Source: Paraphysomonas bandaiensis
Lineage: Eukaryota > Chrysophyceae
Direction: 5' to 3'
NCBI GenBank assembly: GCA_965644295.1
Contig: CBFFRP010000438.1
Coordinates: forward strand, 1 to 30,634
Length of the DNA: 30,634 nt
Shown here piece after piece: positions 9,754 through 18,426 of the stretch. Both the position numbers and the translations under genes were made by a program. Positions within the stretch are counted from its first letter, which is position 1. Each line of letters begins with the position of its first letter. The notes beneath the pieces were generated by a model. The model had not been told where the DNA came from and did not search any database. It was given only the letters and a program-made list of their open reading frames with translations.

Positions 9754-10181
9754 GAGCGTACCCTAGTGAAGTGCTAGTGTTGACTAAGCTAAGTAACGTA
9801 TAGATTATTAATAAAAACCTCAGCGTATTCTCTGTGTGTTGGCACCAAGAAAACTTGTTCAGCTAGATCTACACTATACTTGCATAGCCTATATGAGATT
9901 ACGAGAAACCCCGCGCATTCTAGGGGAGGGAAGGGGGCGGCTAATGTCGCACTAGACCTATACTGAGTCATGCATGGTCACGAAAATCCCCGCGTAATCT
10001 TTGATAGGTAGTAATGGGAAGGTACACATGGTCCTACTAGAATCTGCGCGAATTATATCTATAAAAGTCATGCATAGTTATGAAAAATTCCTCATAATCT
10101 CAGCAAAGGTTAACACAAGAGTGAGGGGACAATAGAATCTGCGCGTGATCTATTTGGTCAGCTAAGTTGGTACATGGGGCA
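9741..10181 (+). mobile_element. MITE-like repeat, copy B
   Basis: It starts TGCCCCATTCTGAGAGCG and ends near TACATGGGGCA, so the ends are weak inverted repeats (TGCCCCAT.../...ATGGGGCA). It is similar along its length to the reverse complement of 15361-15853, including the shared inner motifs CCCCGCGTAATCTTTG, CCTACTAGAATCTGCGCGAA and GAATCTGCGCGTGATCTAT. No coding capacity. A non-autonomous DNA element is the likely class, but target-site duplications are not clear. Confidence 0.7.
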
Positions 10182-10841
10182 GCTATCACACGTTTATAGC
10201 TATATGCATCTTGTCCAGCATAGCTCGAGCATATGCAGAGATAGTGTTCTCAACATCCTTTGTATATTTTTGTTCCAAGATGCCTCTAATATTGAGACAA
10301 CAATTTTGTGTATTCCATCTGTAGTTGCACTTCAGTAATATAGCACATTTTTGCTTCAATTTATTCCCGAAAAATAAGATGCATACGGCATGGATAGGTA
10401 GAGTTGTAGATGAGTATTGGGATAAACCGCATGACACAAATGGCCTTATCAACTACTCCTCCTTTATACCAATTTTTTAGGGTATTGTACATAAAGCAAT
10501 ATTTTTTATATCTAAAAATACTTATTTTTTAGGTGGGCTGTTTTTTTACATATTTACAGAAACTGCAAAAGGCATGATTTTATGTAAGTTTTTTGTTGGA
10601 AAATGTCGTTTTGGTCTGTATAATACCAACCCCCATAAAAAACGGGTAAAAAGAGTAGATTTACCCCCCATGTACCCTCGCTTCACCCGCTGTAGGAATT
10701 CCTATGCATGTGTCGTAGTAGATCCATTTGCAATGCATGTATATATATAGGTACTAGACAATCCATGTATATATATATATCTTACCAAATATCGATACAA
10801 ATAACAAGATCATATTAAATTCAATACATTCTATTATTCAT
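10182..10841. other. Upstream region of the TIR gene, with dispersed repeat F
   Basis: 10251-10385 matches 23545-23650, sharing CATCCTTTGTATAT, ATTGAGACAACAATT, CAGTAATATAG and TGCTTCAATTTAT then CCGAAAAATAAGATG. The remainder is T-rich. TATA-rich stretches at 10740-10750 and 10767-10780 lie about 60-100 bp upstream of the ATG and could hold the promoter. No gene supported. Confidence 0.6.
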
Positions 10842-12587
10842 ATGGGTACAGGTGCTAGTACAGTGGATAGAAATACCCCAATATCTTTAGAATACGCTAA
10901 AGAAGGATACGATAATATCTTATGTGAAATACGTGAAATTAAGCAACAATTACATCCTATAAATTCACATACTTCATCAAAAGTCACTTCCTTATCATCA
11001 AATCCATTACCATCCAATCAAATTCATTCACAATCAAATGATTTGATTACAAAATCTAATATATGTGATGTCATGTTATCTATACATTGTAAAACTATGT
11101 TACATACAGCCCAATATATTGAGAAATATTTAGAACAGTATGGTATTAATGTATGGATATGTATTGAAATGTTAGGTGGAACACAATTTAGAGATGATAT
11201 TATTACAGCTGTTGATACATGTAAAGTATTCATTCCATTGATTAATGATTCATGGTGTCAATCAAAAGAATGTAAATATGAATTTAATTATGCATTTCGT
11301 AAAAATTTAACATCATATAATCCAACTAAACCTGTTATATTACCTATATGTTTTCCTGATTTAGATTGGAATGCATATGGACATGTTCGAGCATTATTAG
11401 CTTCAACAAATGCATTAGTATATTCTTCATCTTCTCAACAAGAAGTTCTTGAATCTCTTCTGCTTTCATTACGGAACAATGGAATTGAAGTTATAGCCAG
11501 TCATCCTTCTCAATGGAATCATAAAGATGTCTGTAATAACTTAAGCCGTTCTTTACTTGGTCCAATTAGGGAGAAAGAATTAGATGGACCGGCACTATTG
11601 AGTATGGATGAACAGTCCCTTAGAGATATGTTGATGGCTGGTGTGGACACTGTGATTCAGAACAGACGAGAATACCTCTCCGACACGGATACTCATGTTA
11701 TACCTAATAGAAGTTGTGAAGAGCACAAATGGGAGGGGTGGTACAAAGCTGCCGCTCGTACTGTGAATCATTGGGATGGTAATACTACCACTTCGAACAC
11801 CTTCCTGGTGTGTCTTCAGGACCATGGCCTGACTTCCTCAGGTCTAATGTGGGCTTCAGCGTCGATGCACAAGTGCTACGTCAATACGCACTATGTAATG
11901 CGTGGAGGATATTCAGATTCGGGAGGCTTTTATTTCAACACTATTATTAATAACAAGCGCGGTGAAGAGGTATGTGGACAACTACGGCAAGTTGGTGATG
12001 AACTGCGAGCATACGGCTGTTGTAGTAAGTACACCTGGTTTGGCAATGGATATCAAAGCTACGGAGACTGGGATATGGTGCTGTATAAGCTCAGCAAGGA
12101 GGAAGTGCAGGAAGCAAAGTCGGTTCTTCAGCAGATGGTGTCTGATGATGCAGAAGATGGTTTGCTGGAAACGTGTATGCAGCGTATAGGTCGGACTGTG
12201 TGTATCGACGACCAGTTTGATTCAGATAGAACGGACACAGAAAATTCTATGCGTAGTGCTTCCGGGCAGTTTGTGGTATTTCCACCAAAGGATGCAGTGA
12301 TGTGTGCTGGAAAAGGAATGTGCGTTCTGTTCAACAGGCCCGAAGGATGTAGTGGTGCGCGTGACTATGTGGCAATATGTGCTGATGGGTCGGATACTCT
12401 TATCACCCCTGACTCCTACCAAACTGTATACAGTGGTAGGGAAAAACACGGGGTAGTGTTTTATGATACCATCATGCCCTCTGTTCCTGGGAAGTATGAT
12501 ATTGTGTATTTTAAAGAATCAGGGGAATCGCCCGTCAGACGTCATCCTATCCGCGTGGTAAGTTTGCAGGAATGGCAAAAAGCCTAG
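10842..12587 (+). CDS. TIR-SAM protein with novel middle domain and C-terminal beta-sandwich
   Basis: Intronless, 581 residues, ending TAG. It starts MGTGAS, fitting the N-myristoylation pattern (Gly2, Ser6), so membrane attachment is likely. Residues about 73-195 form a TIR domain: strand CDVMLSIHCK, BB-loop region MLGGTQFRDDI, helix SWCQSKECKYEFNYAF. Glu147 aligns best with the catalytic Glu of NAD+-cleaving TIRs. Residues about 222-280 look like a SAM domain (WNHKDVCNNL, ELDGPALLSM, LRDMLMAGV). 285-432 is Trp/Gly-rich and unrecognised. 475-575 resembles a SKICH-type beta-sandwich (RDYVAICADG, VPGKYDIVYF). TIR plus SAM recalls SARM1, though in the reverse order. A SAM-oligomerised NADase or signalling adaptor is inferred. 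The first 220 codons are far more AT-rich than the rest. Confidence 0.85.
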   Translation: MGTGASTVDRNTPISLEYAKEGYDNILCEIREIKQQLHPINSHTSSKVTSLSSNPLPSNQIHSQSNDLITKSNICDVMLSIHCKTMLHTAQYIEKYLEQYGINVWICIEMLGGTQFRDDIITAVDTCKVFIPLINDSWCQSKECKYEFNYAFRKNLTSYNPTKPVILPICFPDLDWNAYGHVRALLASTNALVYSSSSQQEVLESLLLSLRNNGIEVIASHPSQWNHKDVCNNLSRSLLGPIREKELDGPALLSMDEQSLRDMLMAGVDTVIQNRREYLSDTDTHVIPNRSCEEHKWEGWYKAAARTVNHWDGNTTTSNTFLVCLQDHGLTSSGLMWASASMHKCYVNTHYVMRGGYSDSGGFYFNTIINNKRGEEVCGQLRQVGDELRAYGCCSKYTWFGNGYQSYGDWDMVLYKLSKEEVQEAKSVLQQMVSDDAEDGLLETCMQRIGRTVCIDDQFDSDRTDTENSMRSASGQFVVFPPKDAVMCAGKGMCVLFNRPEGCSGARDYVAICADGSDTLITPDSYQTVYSGREKHGVVFYDTIMPSVPGKYDIVYFKESGESPVRRHPIRVVSLQEWQKA

Positions 12588-13146
12588 ATGATTTGACAAG
12601 TACGGGGTGAAGTAGGTTGCAGGGGCTTATAATGAAAAGAATATGATATACACGTTTTTTTAATTATTTGATACTCACAATGTTGACAATTTGGGAAAGT
12701 GTAGTTGGAAGTTAGACTTTTTTCCTACAGGGAATTATGTTTATGACAGAGGAATGATTTATTTCTATCATTGAACTAATGAAGAGGAGTAATTTATCTG
12801 TTAAAACTTATTACAATGCTTTTGACTATGTCACTGCGTCTTATAGCAAGTATAGTACTATGTGCTATATGTGTGGGTAGATGTCACAGGTGTAACGCCC
12901 TGGGAAAATTGCTTCTTCGCTTGTTATATGTAACCTATACCTGTAAGGTGTAGAAACTTCTTTGAAGACTAAATGCAAACGTAATGGGCTCCTCTCCATC
13001 TCATTCCTTGAATTTTATGCCTAGCTATTGAATGCGGTACGTGGTATTGTTGTATGTTGTAGTAAGCAACATAACATAATAGTCAGCATTCAGAAGTGTT
13101 GCAACTTGGAGCTCGTTAGCAGGGCTGCGTAACAATTCATTGTAAT
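12588..13146. other. Intergenic DNA
   Basis: Downstream of the TIR gene. AT-rich, with no supported frame or recognisable repeat. TTTTTTTAATTATTTGAT near 12655 is a plausible 3' processing region, but no strong AATAAA is seen. Confidence 0.4.
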
Positions 13147-13407
13147 TTATTGAAATTGGGACACCAAATAAAAATTGCAACTAAATCTGATTACAGTTTT
13201 AGTCGTAGAGAATGTCTTATTATTGGCAATAGGCGTGTAAGAGTCAGAACAGCTTGAGTCAATTAATTGACAATTAGTTCCTACGTAACCTTCAACATTA
13301 AGCATGCTCTGTTGCACACAATAATTTTCCCACTCTAAACACTTCACACAAATTTCATGTAACATCTCGCGAAGAAGGCCATTGAAATAGAAAACATAAT
13401 CATTTGG
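13147..13407 (-). CDS. Small cysteine-containing open frame, unrecognised
   Basis: An open minus-strand frame of about 87 codons with Met at 13365. It encodes LLREMLHEICVKCLEWENYC, then QQSMLNVEGY and TNCQLIDSSC, and stops at 13147-13149. Seven cysteines and a natural amino-acid mix suggest a real exon. There is no signal peptide, no family I know and no clear partner exon. It lies 90 nt beyond the 3' end of the reductase gene on the same strand. Confidence 0.25.
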   Translation of the reverse strand, partial: PNDYVFYFNGLLREMLHEICVKCLEWENYCVQQSMLNVEGYVGTNCQLIDSSCSDSYTPIANNKTFSTTKTVIRFSCNFYLVSQFQ

Positions 13408-13496
13408 TTATTATTACAGTTCCAGTCAACATATCCTTGACGAGAAAGAAATGCAGTATCACTTCGTTAAATATTCTTTCTTATGGTTAATCAGAA

Positions 13497-14540
13497 TTAG
13501 ATCCTTACAACTACTTTTCCTTTGTTCTTTCCCGTAAATAGTGCCTGGAATGCCATGGGCCAGCTCTCAATTCCTTGGAATTCTGTCTCCTGCTTGACTA
13601 TTTTCCCATCCCTCAAAAACTTGTGCATATCCTGCAGAAAGTTACCTTCCTGCCCAGTCAGATAAGGTCCTGCAAGGAATCCCTCGATACGCTGCATGGT
13701 GTACACCATGTTCATGGGGTTGAAGCTTGGGTGCTGCTCCGGTGTGGAGGCGTTGTATTCACTAATTCCCCCACATACTGCTATGCGCCCTTTGGTGCGC
13801 AGGGTGGAGAATGCGGCATCAAAATGAATACCGCCGACGTTCTCAAAATACATATCAATACCATCGGGAGCTACTTTCAAAATAGCAGCCTTGAGCTCCT
13901 CTGCAGAAGATACAGTCTTGTAGTCAATTGCGTGGTCAAAACCAAATTTTTCTTTGATCAATGCACATTTCTCAGGTCCGCCGCAGGAGCCAATCACAGT
14001 GCAGTTATACACATTCTTGGCAATCATTCCTACCAAGCTCCCAACAGCACCAGAGGCCGCACTGACAAATATGGTTTCACCAATATTGGGACGGAGAACA
14101 TGCACCAATCCCCCATAGGCAGTGGAACCTGGCATGCCCAGTATACCCAGGCCTAAGGTCAGTTCGTCCTCGCTAACCATGTCAGACAACTTCCACATTA
14201 AAGTGGATGCTAGTTTTTCTTCAGATAAGTTTTGAATTGTGGTGAAGGGCATCATAGCTCCAAAGGTGTCGCCCTCGGACCACTTTGAGACTCCATTCGA
14301 GCGAACCACTTTACCGACAACGAATCCATCCATAACACTGCCCGGTTTAACAGCTCCAAACGCACTCTCACTCTTAATTCTTATTCTAAGGTATGGATCT
14401 GCAGACATCGCCAAGATCTGCACCTGAATTTCTCCTTGTTGAGGATCATTTACAATATTTTCGACAATATCGAAATGCTCTGGACCGGGAAGGCCCTCAT
14501 CCAGTGATGCTTTCAACACTACAGACTTAGAAGCAGACAT
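13497..14540 (-). CDS. NADP-dependent alkenal/one oxidoreductase (prostaglandin reductase-like)
   Basis: Intronless, 347 residues, the usual length of the medium-chain dehydrogenase/reductase subfamily that includes prostaglandin reductase 1 (leukotriene B4 12-hydroxydehydrogenase) and plant alkenal reductases. It shows the family signatures LGMPGSTAYGG (134-144), the NADP-binding loop AASGAVGSLVG (161-171), YFENVGG (231-237) and GRIAVCGGISEYN (251-263). No catalytic zinc ligands are seen, as expected. Known members reduce the alpha,beta double bond of reactive enals, enones or 15-oxo-prostaglandins with NADPH, so a cytosolic detoxifying role is likely. The start is the only good Met and is followed by the typical N-terminus. 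The lack of introns stands out among intron-rich neighbours. Confidence 0.93.
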   Translation of the reverse strand: MSASKSVVLKASLDEGLPGPEHFDIVENIVNDPQQGEIQVQILAMSADPYLRIRIKSESAFGAVKPGSVMDGFVVGKVVRSNGVSKWSEGDTFGAMMPFTTIQNLSEEKLASTLMWKLSDMVSEDELTLGLGILGMPGSTAYGGLVHVLRPNIGETIFVSAASGAVGSLVGMIAKNVYNCTVIGSCGGPEKCALIKEKFGFDHAIDYKTVSSAEELKAAILKVAPDGIDMYFENVGGIHFDAAFSTLRTKGRIAVCGGISEYNASTPEQHPSFNPMNMVYTMQRIEGFLAGPYLTGQEGNFLQDMHKFLRDGKIVKQETEFQGIESWPMAFQALFTGKNKGKVVVRI

Positions 14541-15360
14541 TATTATTAATTTTAATGCAATAGATGATGCAAATAATGCAAGAGATTATATAAATTATGC
14601 AAGAACTCTAGAATAAATGACGTCCTATTCCATTGTTCTCGATCATGCATATCATATGAGAGATTTCTAAATGACGTTATATATGATGTAATTGCATTGC
14701 ACAAACACTCCAACCACACACACTACATAAAATACACTCATGTATTCTCCTAGCCCTATGTGTATTCTCTAGGTACACTGCACATAAATAATTTTCCCCG
14801 CATTTTCTTTCCCTGTAGGTCAACAAAATCACTACTTTTCGTATTTTTCAGGATGTGTGGTACGTAAAGTAGTTGCGAAAAAAGGAAATTGGAAGACTGT
14901 ACTGTAGGCAGGACTGTAGAAATGCTGTTTTTATGTACTGTACACAGTGTGTACATTATATCCCGTTTTATGGGAAATGAAATAGGCTTGGTACGGGGGT
15001 TCTTACCCAAAACCCCTGATTTTATATAAACCTACAGTTTTTAATAAAAACCATATGTAAATATCAGGTGAGGATGTCTACCCCATGCATAAATCCATAT
15101 CCCTCATATACATACATAGACAGTCATATGAATATAGTTACACTACCCTTAAAGTAACAACTTATAGACAGTGTGAAGTATACTTCCAGTGAATATATCT
15201 CCAGATACAGTCCTGTTTTCTTATATGTTGTCCTTATGCAACTAGTGAATCTCTGGTAGCCTATAGATCTTGTTGTAGGATATTATACACTATACAGAGA
15301 GCTCTTACAGAGTACATGACACTAACAATTAATTGCTGTATGCATATCTATATATGAACA
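14541..15360. other. Intergenic DNA upstream of the reductase
   Basis: AT-rich. The first about 200 nt upstream of the reductase ATG (14541-14740) should hold its promoter; TATATAA occurs near 14586. A minus-strand open frame (14756-15010) has unconvincing composition. No repeat recognised. Confidence 0.45.
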
Positions 15361-15853
15361 TGCACCATTCCGAGGGCGTGGTCATAGTGTAGGCTGGCTG
15401 GTATAACACCGAGATATGCACTGATTCTACCACCCACCTACCCGTGTACTAACGTAGTTGACCGCATAGATCACGCGCAGATTCTGTTGCCACCCCATCC
15501 GTGTTTACCTTTGCTAAAAGACTACGCGGGATTTCTGCATGAATTTTATATTTGTAATTCGCGCAGATTCTAGTAGGACCATGTGTGCCTTCCAGTCTTC
15601 CCATTACTACCTAACAAAGATTACGCGGGGATTCTCGGACCATGCATGACCCAGTATAGATCTAGTGTGACATTGCCCCCCCCCCTCACCTAGAATTTGC
15701 GGAGTTTCTCGTATTCCCATGTAGGCTATACCAGTATAGTGTAGATCTAGCTAGAGCTTGCTTGGCGCCGACACACAAAGAATACGCTGATATTTTATTA
15801 AAAATCTATACGTTACTTAGTTTAATCAACACTAGCACTCGGAATGGGGCAAT
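15361..15853 (-). mobile_element. MITE-like repeat, copy C (complete)
   Basis: About 490 bp, with ends TGCACCATTCCGAGGGC and (reverse complement of the far end) TGCCCCATTCCGAGTGC, a 17-bp terminal inverted repeat with 15 matches. Its reverse complement aligns with copies A and B. Inside are several related GC-poor/GC-rich motifs (CGCGTAATCT, TCTGCGCG). It does not code. I see no convincing target-site duplication. Confidence 0.75.
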
Positions 15854-16025
15854 AGTATATATCTTACTTTACTTCTTTGATACATATGCGTCATAGATCA
15901 TAGATATCTGATATCTGGTCCTGTGACAAGCCCCTAATAAACAGCATCTTTTAAGACACAGATTTTTACATACTGGGCTTGTCGAAGTATGAATCCGGCA
16001 ACATAAATTAACACAAATTATCAAA

Positions 16026-16289
16026 TTAATCGTTAATCATACTCTCCCAGCCCTCAATGCTGTCCCCGGTACAGCAAGACATCGAAGTAAACAAGTTCTG
16101 ACAAATCATATAATTGTCCACACCGGCTAGCTACATAACTTTCTCGCATTCGTCGACTTCATGAATATCCCGCTCAATTATCAGGCTGTATCCTCCATCA
16201 AACTTGCCCGTTTGCTTTGTCTAGTTATGACACAAATTGGATGATTTACTAAGTTTACTGGGCGTGTATTCACTCATTAAGCTTGTCAT
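16026..16289 (-). pseudogene. Coding-like segment with in-frame TAG codons
   Basis: One minus-strand frame begins Met at 16289 (MTSLMSEYTPSKLSKSSNLC), meets TAG, continues TKQTGKFDGGYSLIIERDIH then EVDECEKVM, meets a second TAG, continues LAGVDNYMICQNLF and GDSIEGWESMIND, and ends TAA. The peptide between the stops looks natural. The first TAG could be the end of an intron (ATAACTAG), but no in-phase donor is near. It is either a dead gene or exons whose partners I could not find. Family unknown. Confidence 0.3.
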
Positions 16290-17205
16290 AATTATTGTAA
16301 TCAATATCTCTTCTCATTCAGCAATTTCATGTTTTCTCTACGACCAATCATTTCTTGTACGATCTTATATCGTCACTATCTTGTATGATCAATATATATA
16401 ATATATTCATCAGTTTCATTACTACAATAGATATCATGTTAGTTCTCATAGTACTGTTAACCACTACTGTATTCTTCGACTAACGGTTATAATTCCAATA
16501 CCTTCGAATAACAGCTTTTAATTGCTCATAAAGCAAAACTCAACATGCGTAAGTGAAGCAAAATTTTTCTCTTGTTGCTCAATATATTTGAAGCTATCAT
16601 TGTTACTGGTTGTTATTATATATATAAATTAATGGTGTATAGTTGCTATATATACTATGAGGATTAACATAACCTAATATGCATTTAGGGTTTAGGATAT
16701 TAAAAGTGGCCTAAACATGATCCATCTAGGAACATATTACAATTATTTATTAATATAGTATACATATATACTATATATATAAAATACGATAATAAATGTA
16801 ATACTCAACGGCTAAAAAATATTGTTTCCTACCCTGATCATGACATTAGTTCTCATAATACTGTTAATCACTATATGTCAGTGTGCTCGTGATATAAGTG
16901 TCACCAGGTTTTATTATGAAAAAAAGTGTCATATAAGCACTATGTTAATGTTAAGTGCAATTTAGTTGCTTTATATTATTAATTATATATACTTTAAATC
17001 ATTTTACTGAAATATTGTATTATATTTTACTTTTTATATAAATCTACTGTAATAATACTTATAAAAATCTCACGTCATCAGCTTAACTATATATTTTATA
17101 CACTATACACAGACAACACATACATGATTAGATACTATATATTAATTCAAATATACTACTATAAATAAAACACAGTGTAGTTTCTAGCAATATACTTACG
17201 GCAGG
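16290..17205. other. Very AT-rich intergenic DNA with dispersed repeat D
   Basis: 16310-16540 is a copy of dispersed repeat D (also at about 7410-7760 and 17975-18170). It shares TTAACCACTACTGTATTCT, then CGACTAAC and GCAAAACTCAA. The rest is extremely AT-rich (TATATATA tracts at about 16617-16790) with no frame of note. Confidence 0.5.
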
Positions 17206-17955
17206 TTAGGTGGCTACATGAAATGCCTTTGAAGCACTAAGCATTCGTAGTGGCAGTCCTTTCTTCTGTATCATGTAATCTACGCAATCAATCATTCTGT
17301 TATTGTAAAATGTAGACATATACATAAATGAAGTGCAGTATATGAGATCGTGTGTCGTGATACATACCAGCAGTAGGTGTATTGTTGACAACCTCAAGGA
17401 GAGCGACCGAAGTTGCAGGTGGTCCGTCAATATCAAGAGGAGTGGCTGAGAGTTTAGGTGGGATCAGAGCAGGGGGAATAAGAAGTGTTCTAACGTGCAC
17501 AATCAAGTGATCGTATATTTTTTGTCTGCTTGTACTTGTTGGACCTCTCCACGAGTCCACTCTCCTCATATATTTATGTTGTATGTGGATGGCTTATTTC
17601 ATGAGATGCTCTCGGTATGCTTTTAATCATTTCGATATGGTTTGTAGTACTGTAGTCTTCATGAAAGACCCTTTCTTTTGCTATGTTTAACACCATTGTG
17701 TCAATTTAGTTGCTGCATCATCTGCACATCTGCACGATTACGTGTGCATGTGAGGGCTGTTTCTTGTATAGAAATCGTAATGCTTGTTCGACTGTTACAA
17801 ATGCTTGTCTTGTGAAGTTCATCTAATCAATTCGGATAGTCATTGGTGAAGGTGATGACATGTATCTCGTTTGCTGGATTTTGTCAGACAACGTATTATA
17901 AGTTGTTTGAAACGTGTAGGATGTGGACTGTCTAACATAGTTGCAAATATCTCAT
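17206..17955 (-). CDS. Short-intron gene(s), unrecognised
   Basis: The minus strand carries a chain of coding-like exons. About 17955-17860 has ELHEIFATML, HPTRFKQLIIRCLTKSSKRD. Then, after a 37-nt GT-AG intron, comes YELHKTSICNSRTSITIS or the overlapping frame NFTRQAFVTVEQALRFLYKK. Next is a segment with KERVFHEDYSTTNHIEMIKS. The clearest model is the last: exon 17364-17569 (Met at 17569, RRVDSWRGPTSTSRQKIYDH, LSATPLDIDGPPATSVALLE), a 67-nt intron, and exon 17206-17296 (MIDCVDYMIQKKGLPLRM, ending TAA), 98 residues. Whether these are one gene or two tandem genes is open. No domain recognised. Confidence 0.35.
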
Positions 17956-17974
17956 GTAGTTCTATCAGACATTT

Positions 17975-18170
17975 CAGATATCAAGATTATGATTGTTTGT
18001 ATTGTCACAATCTTCTTGTATGGTCAATACATATTCAGTTTTCATTTCTTCTCATAATATGGTTAACCACTACTTTATTTTGTATTCTCGACTAACCGTC
18101 ATAATTCTAATATTCCTATACCTTTAAATCTTTAAATCACATCTTTTTATTACTCATAAACAGCAAAACT
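17975..18170 (+). repeat. Dispersed repeat D, copy 3
   Basis: It shares with 16310-16540 the blocks TTCTCATAATATGGTTAACC/TCTCATAGTACTGTTAACC, TTCTCGACTAACCGTCATAATT and ACTCATAAACAGCAAAACTCAA/GCTCATAAAGCAAAACTCAA. Same orientation as copy 2. Class unknown. Confidence 0.6.
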
Positions 18171-18426
18171 CAATAAAGTGTATGCTATTACTAACTCACT
18201 TCAATTTTAAATAGCGTCATATATAGCGTATACTGCAAGGCTCAACAGAATTTATTGTTTACAATACGATAATGTATTGGATGAAATCGAAAATGTTGTG
18301 GTTGTAGTTAAATGAAAATGTTGTGGTTGCAGTTAGAGGATGATATGAATATATATATATAACGCGATACATACTTAATACAAGGACTAGACCCAGCCCT
18401 AGCACTACTAATATAGGCTTCTCGCG

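Noticed and set aside
13575-14156. 193-codon plus-strand frame
   Set aside because: It lies antisense to the well-supported reductase gene and has no features of its own.
16026-16289. Reassigned TAG (or TAA) codon in this genome
   Set aside because: Several segments have in-frame stops. However, roughly 1,900 codons of firm genes (reductase, TIR protein, transposase exon 4, ankyrin-like array) have no internal stop of any kind, and good genes end at TAA and TAG. Introns or decay explain the rest.
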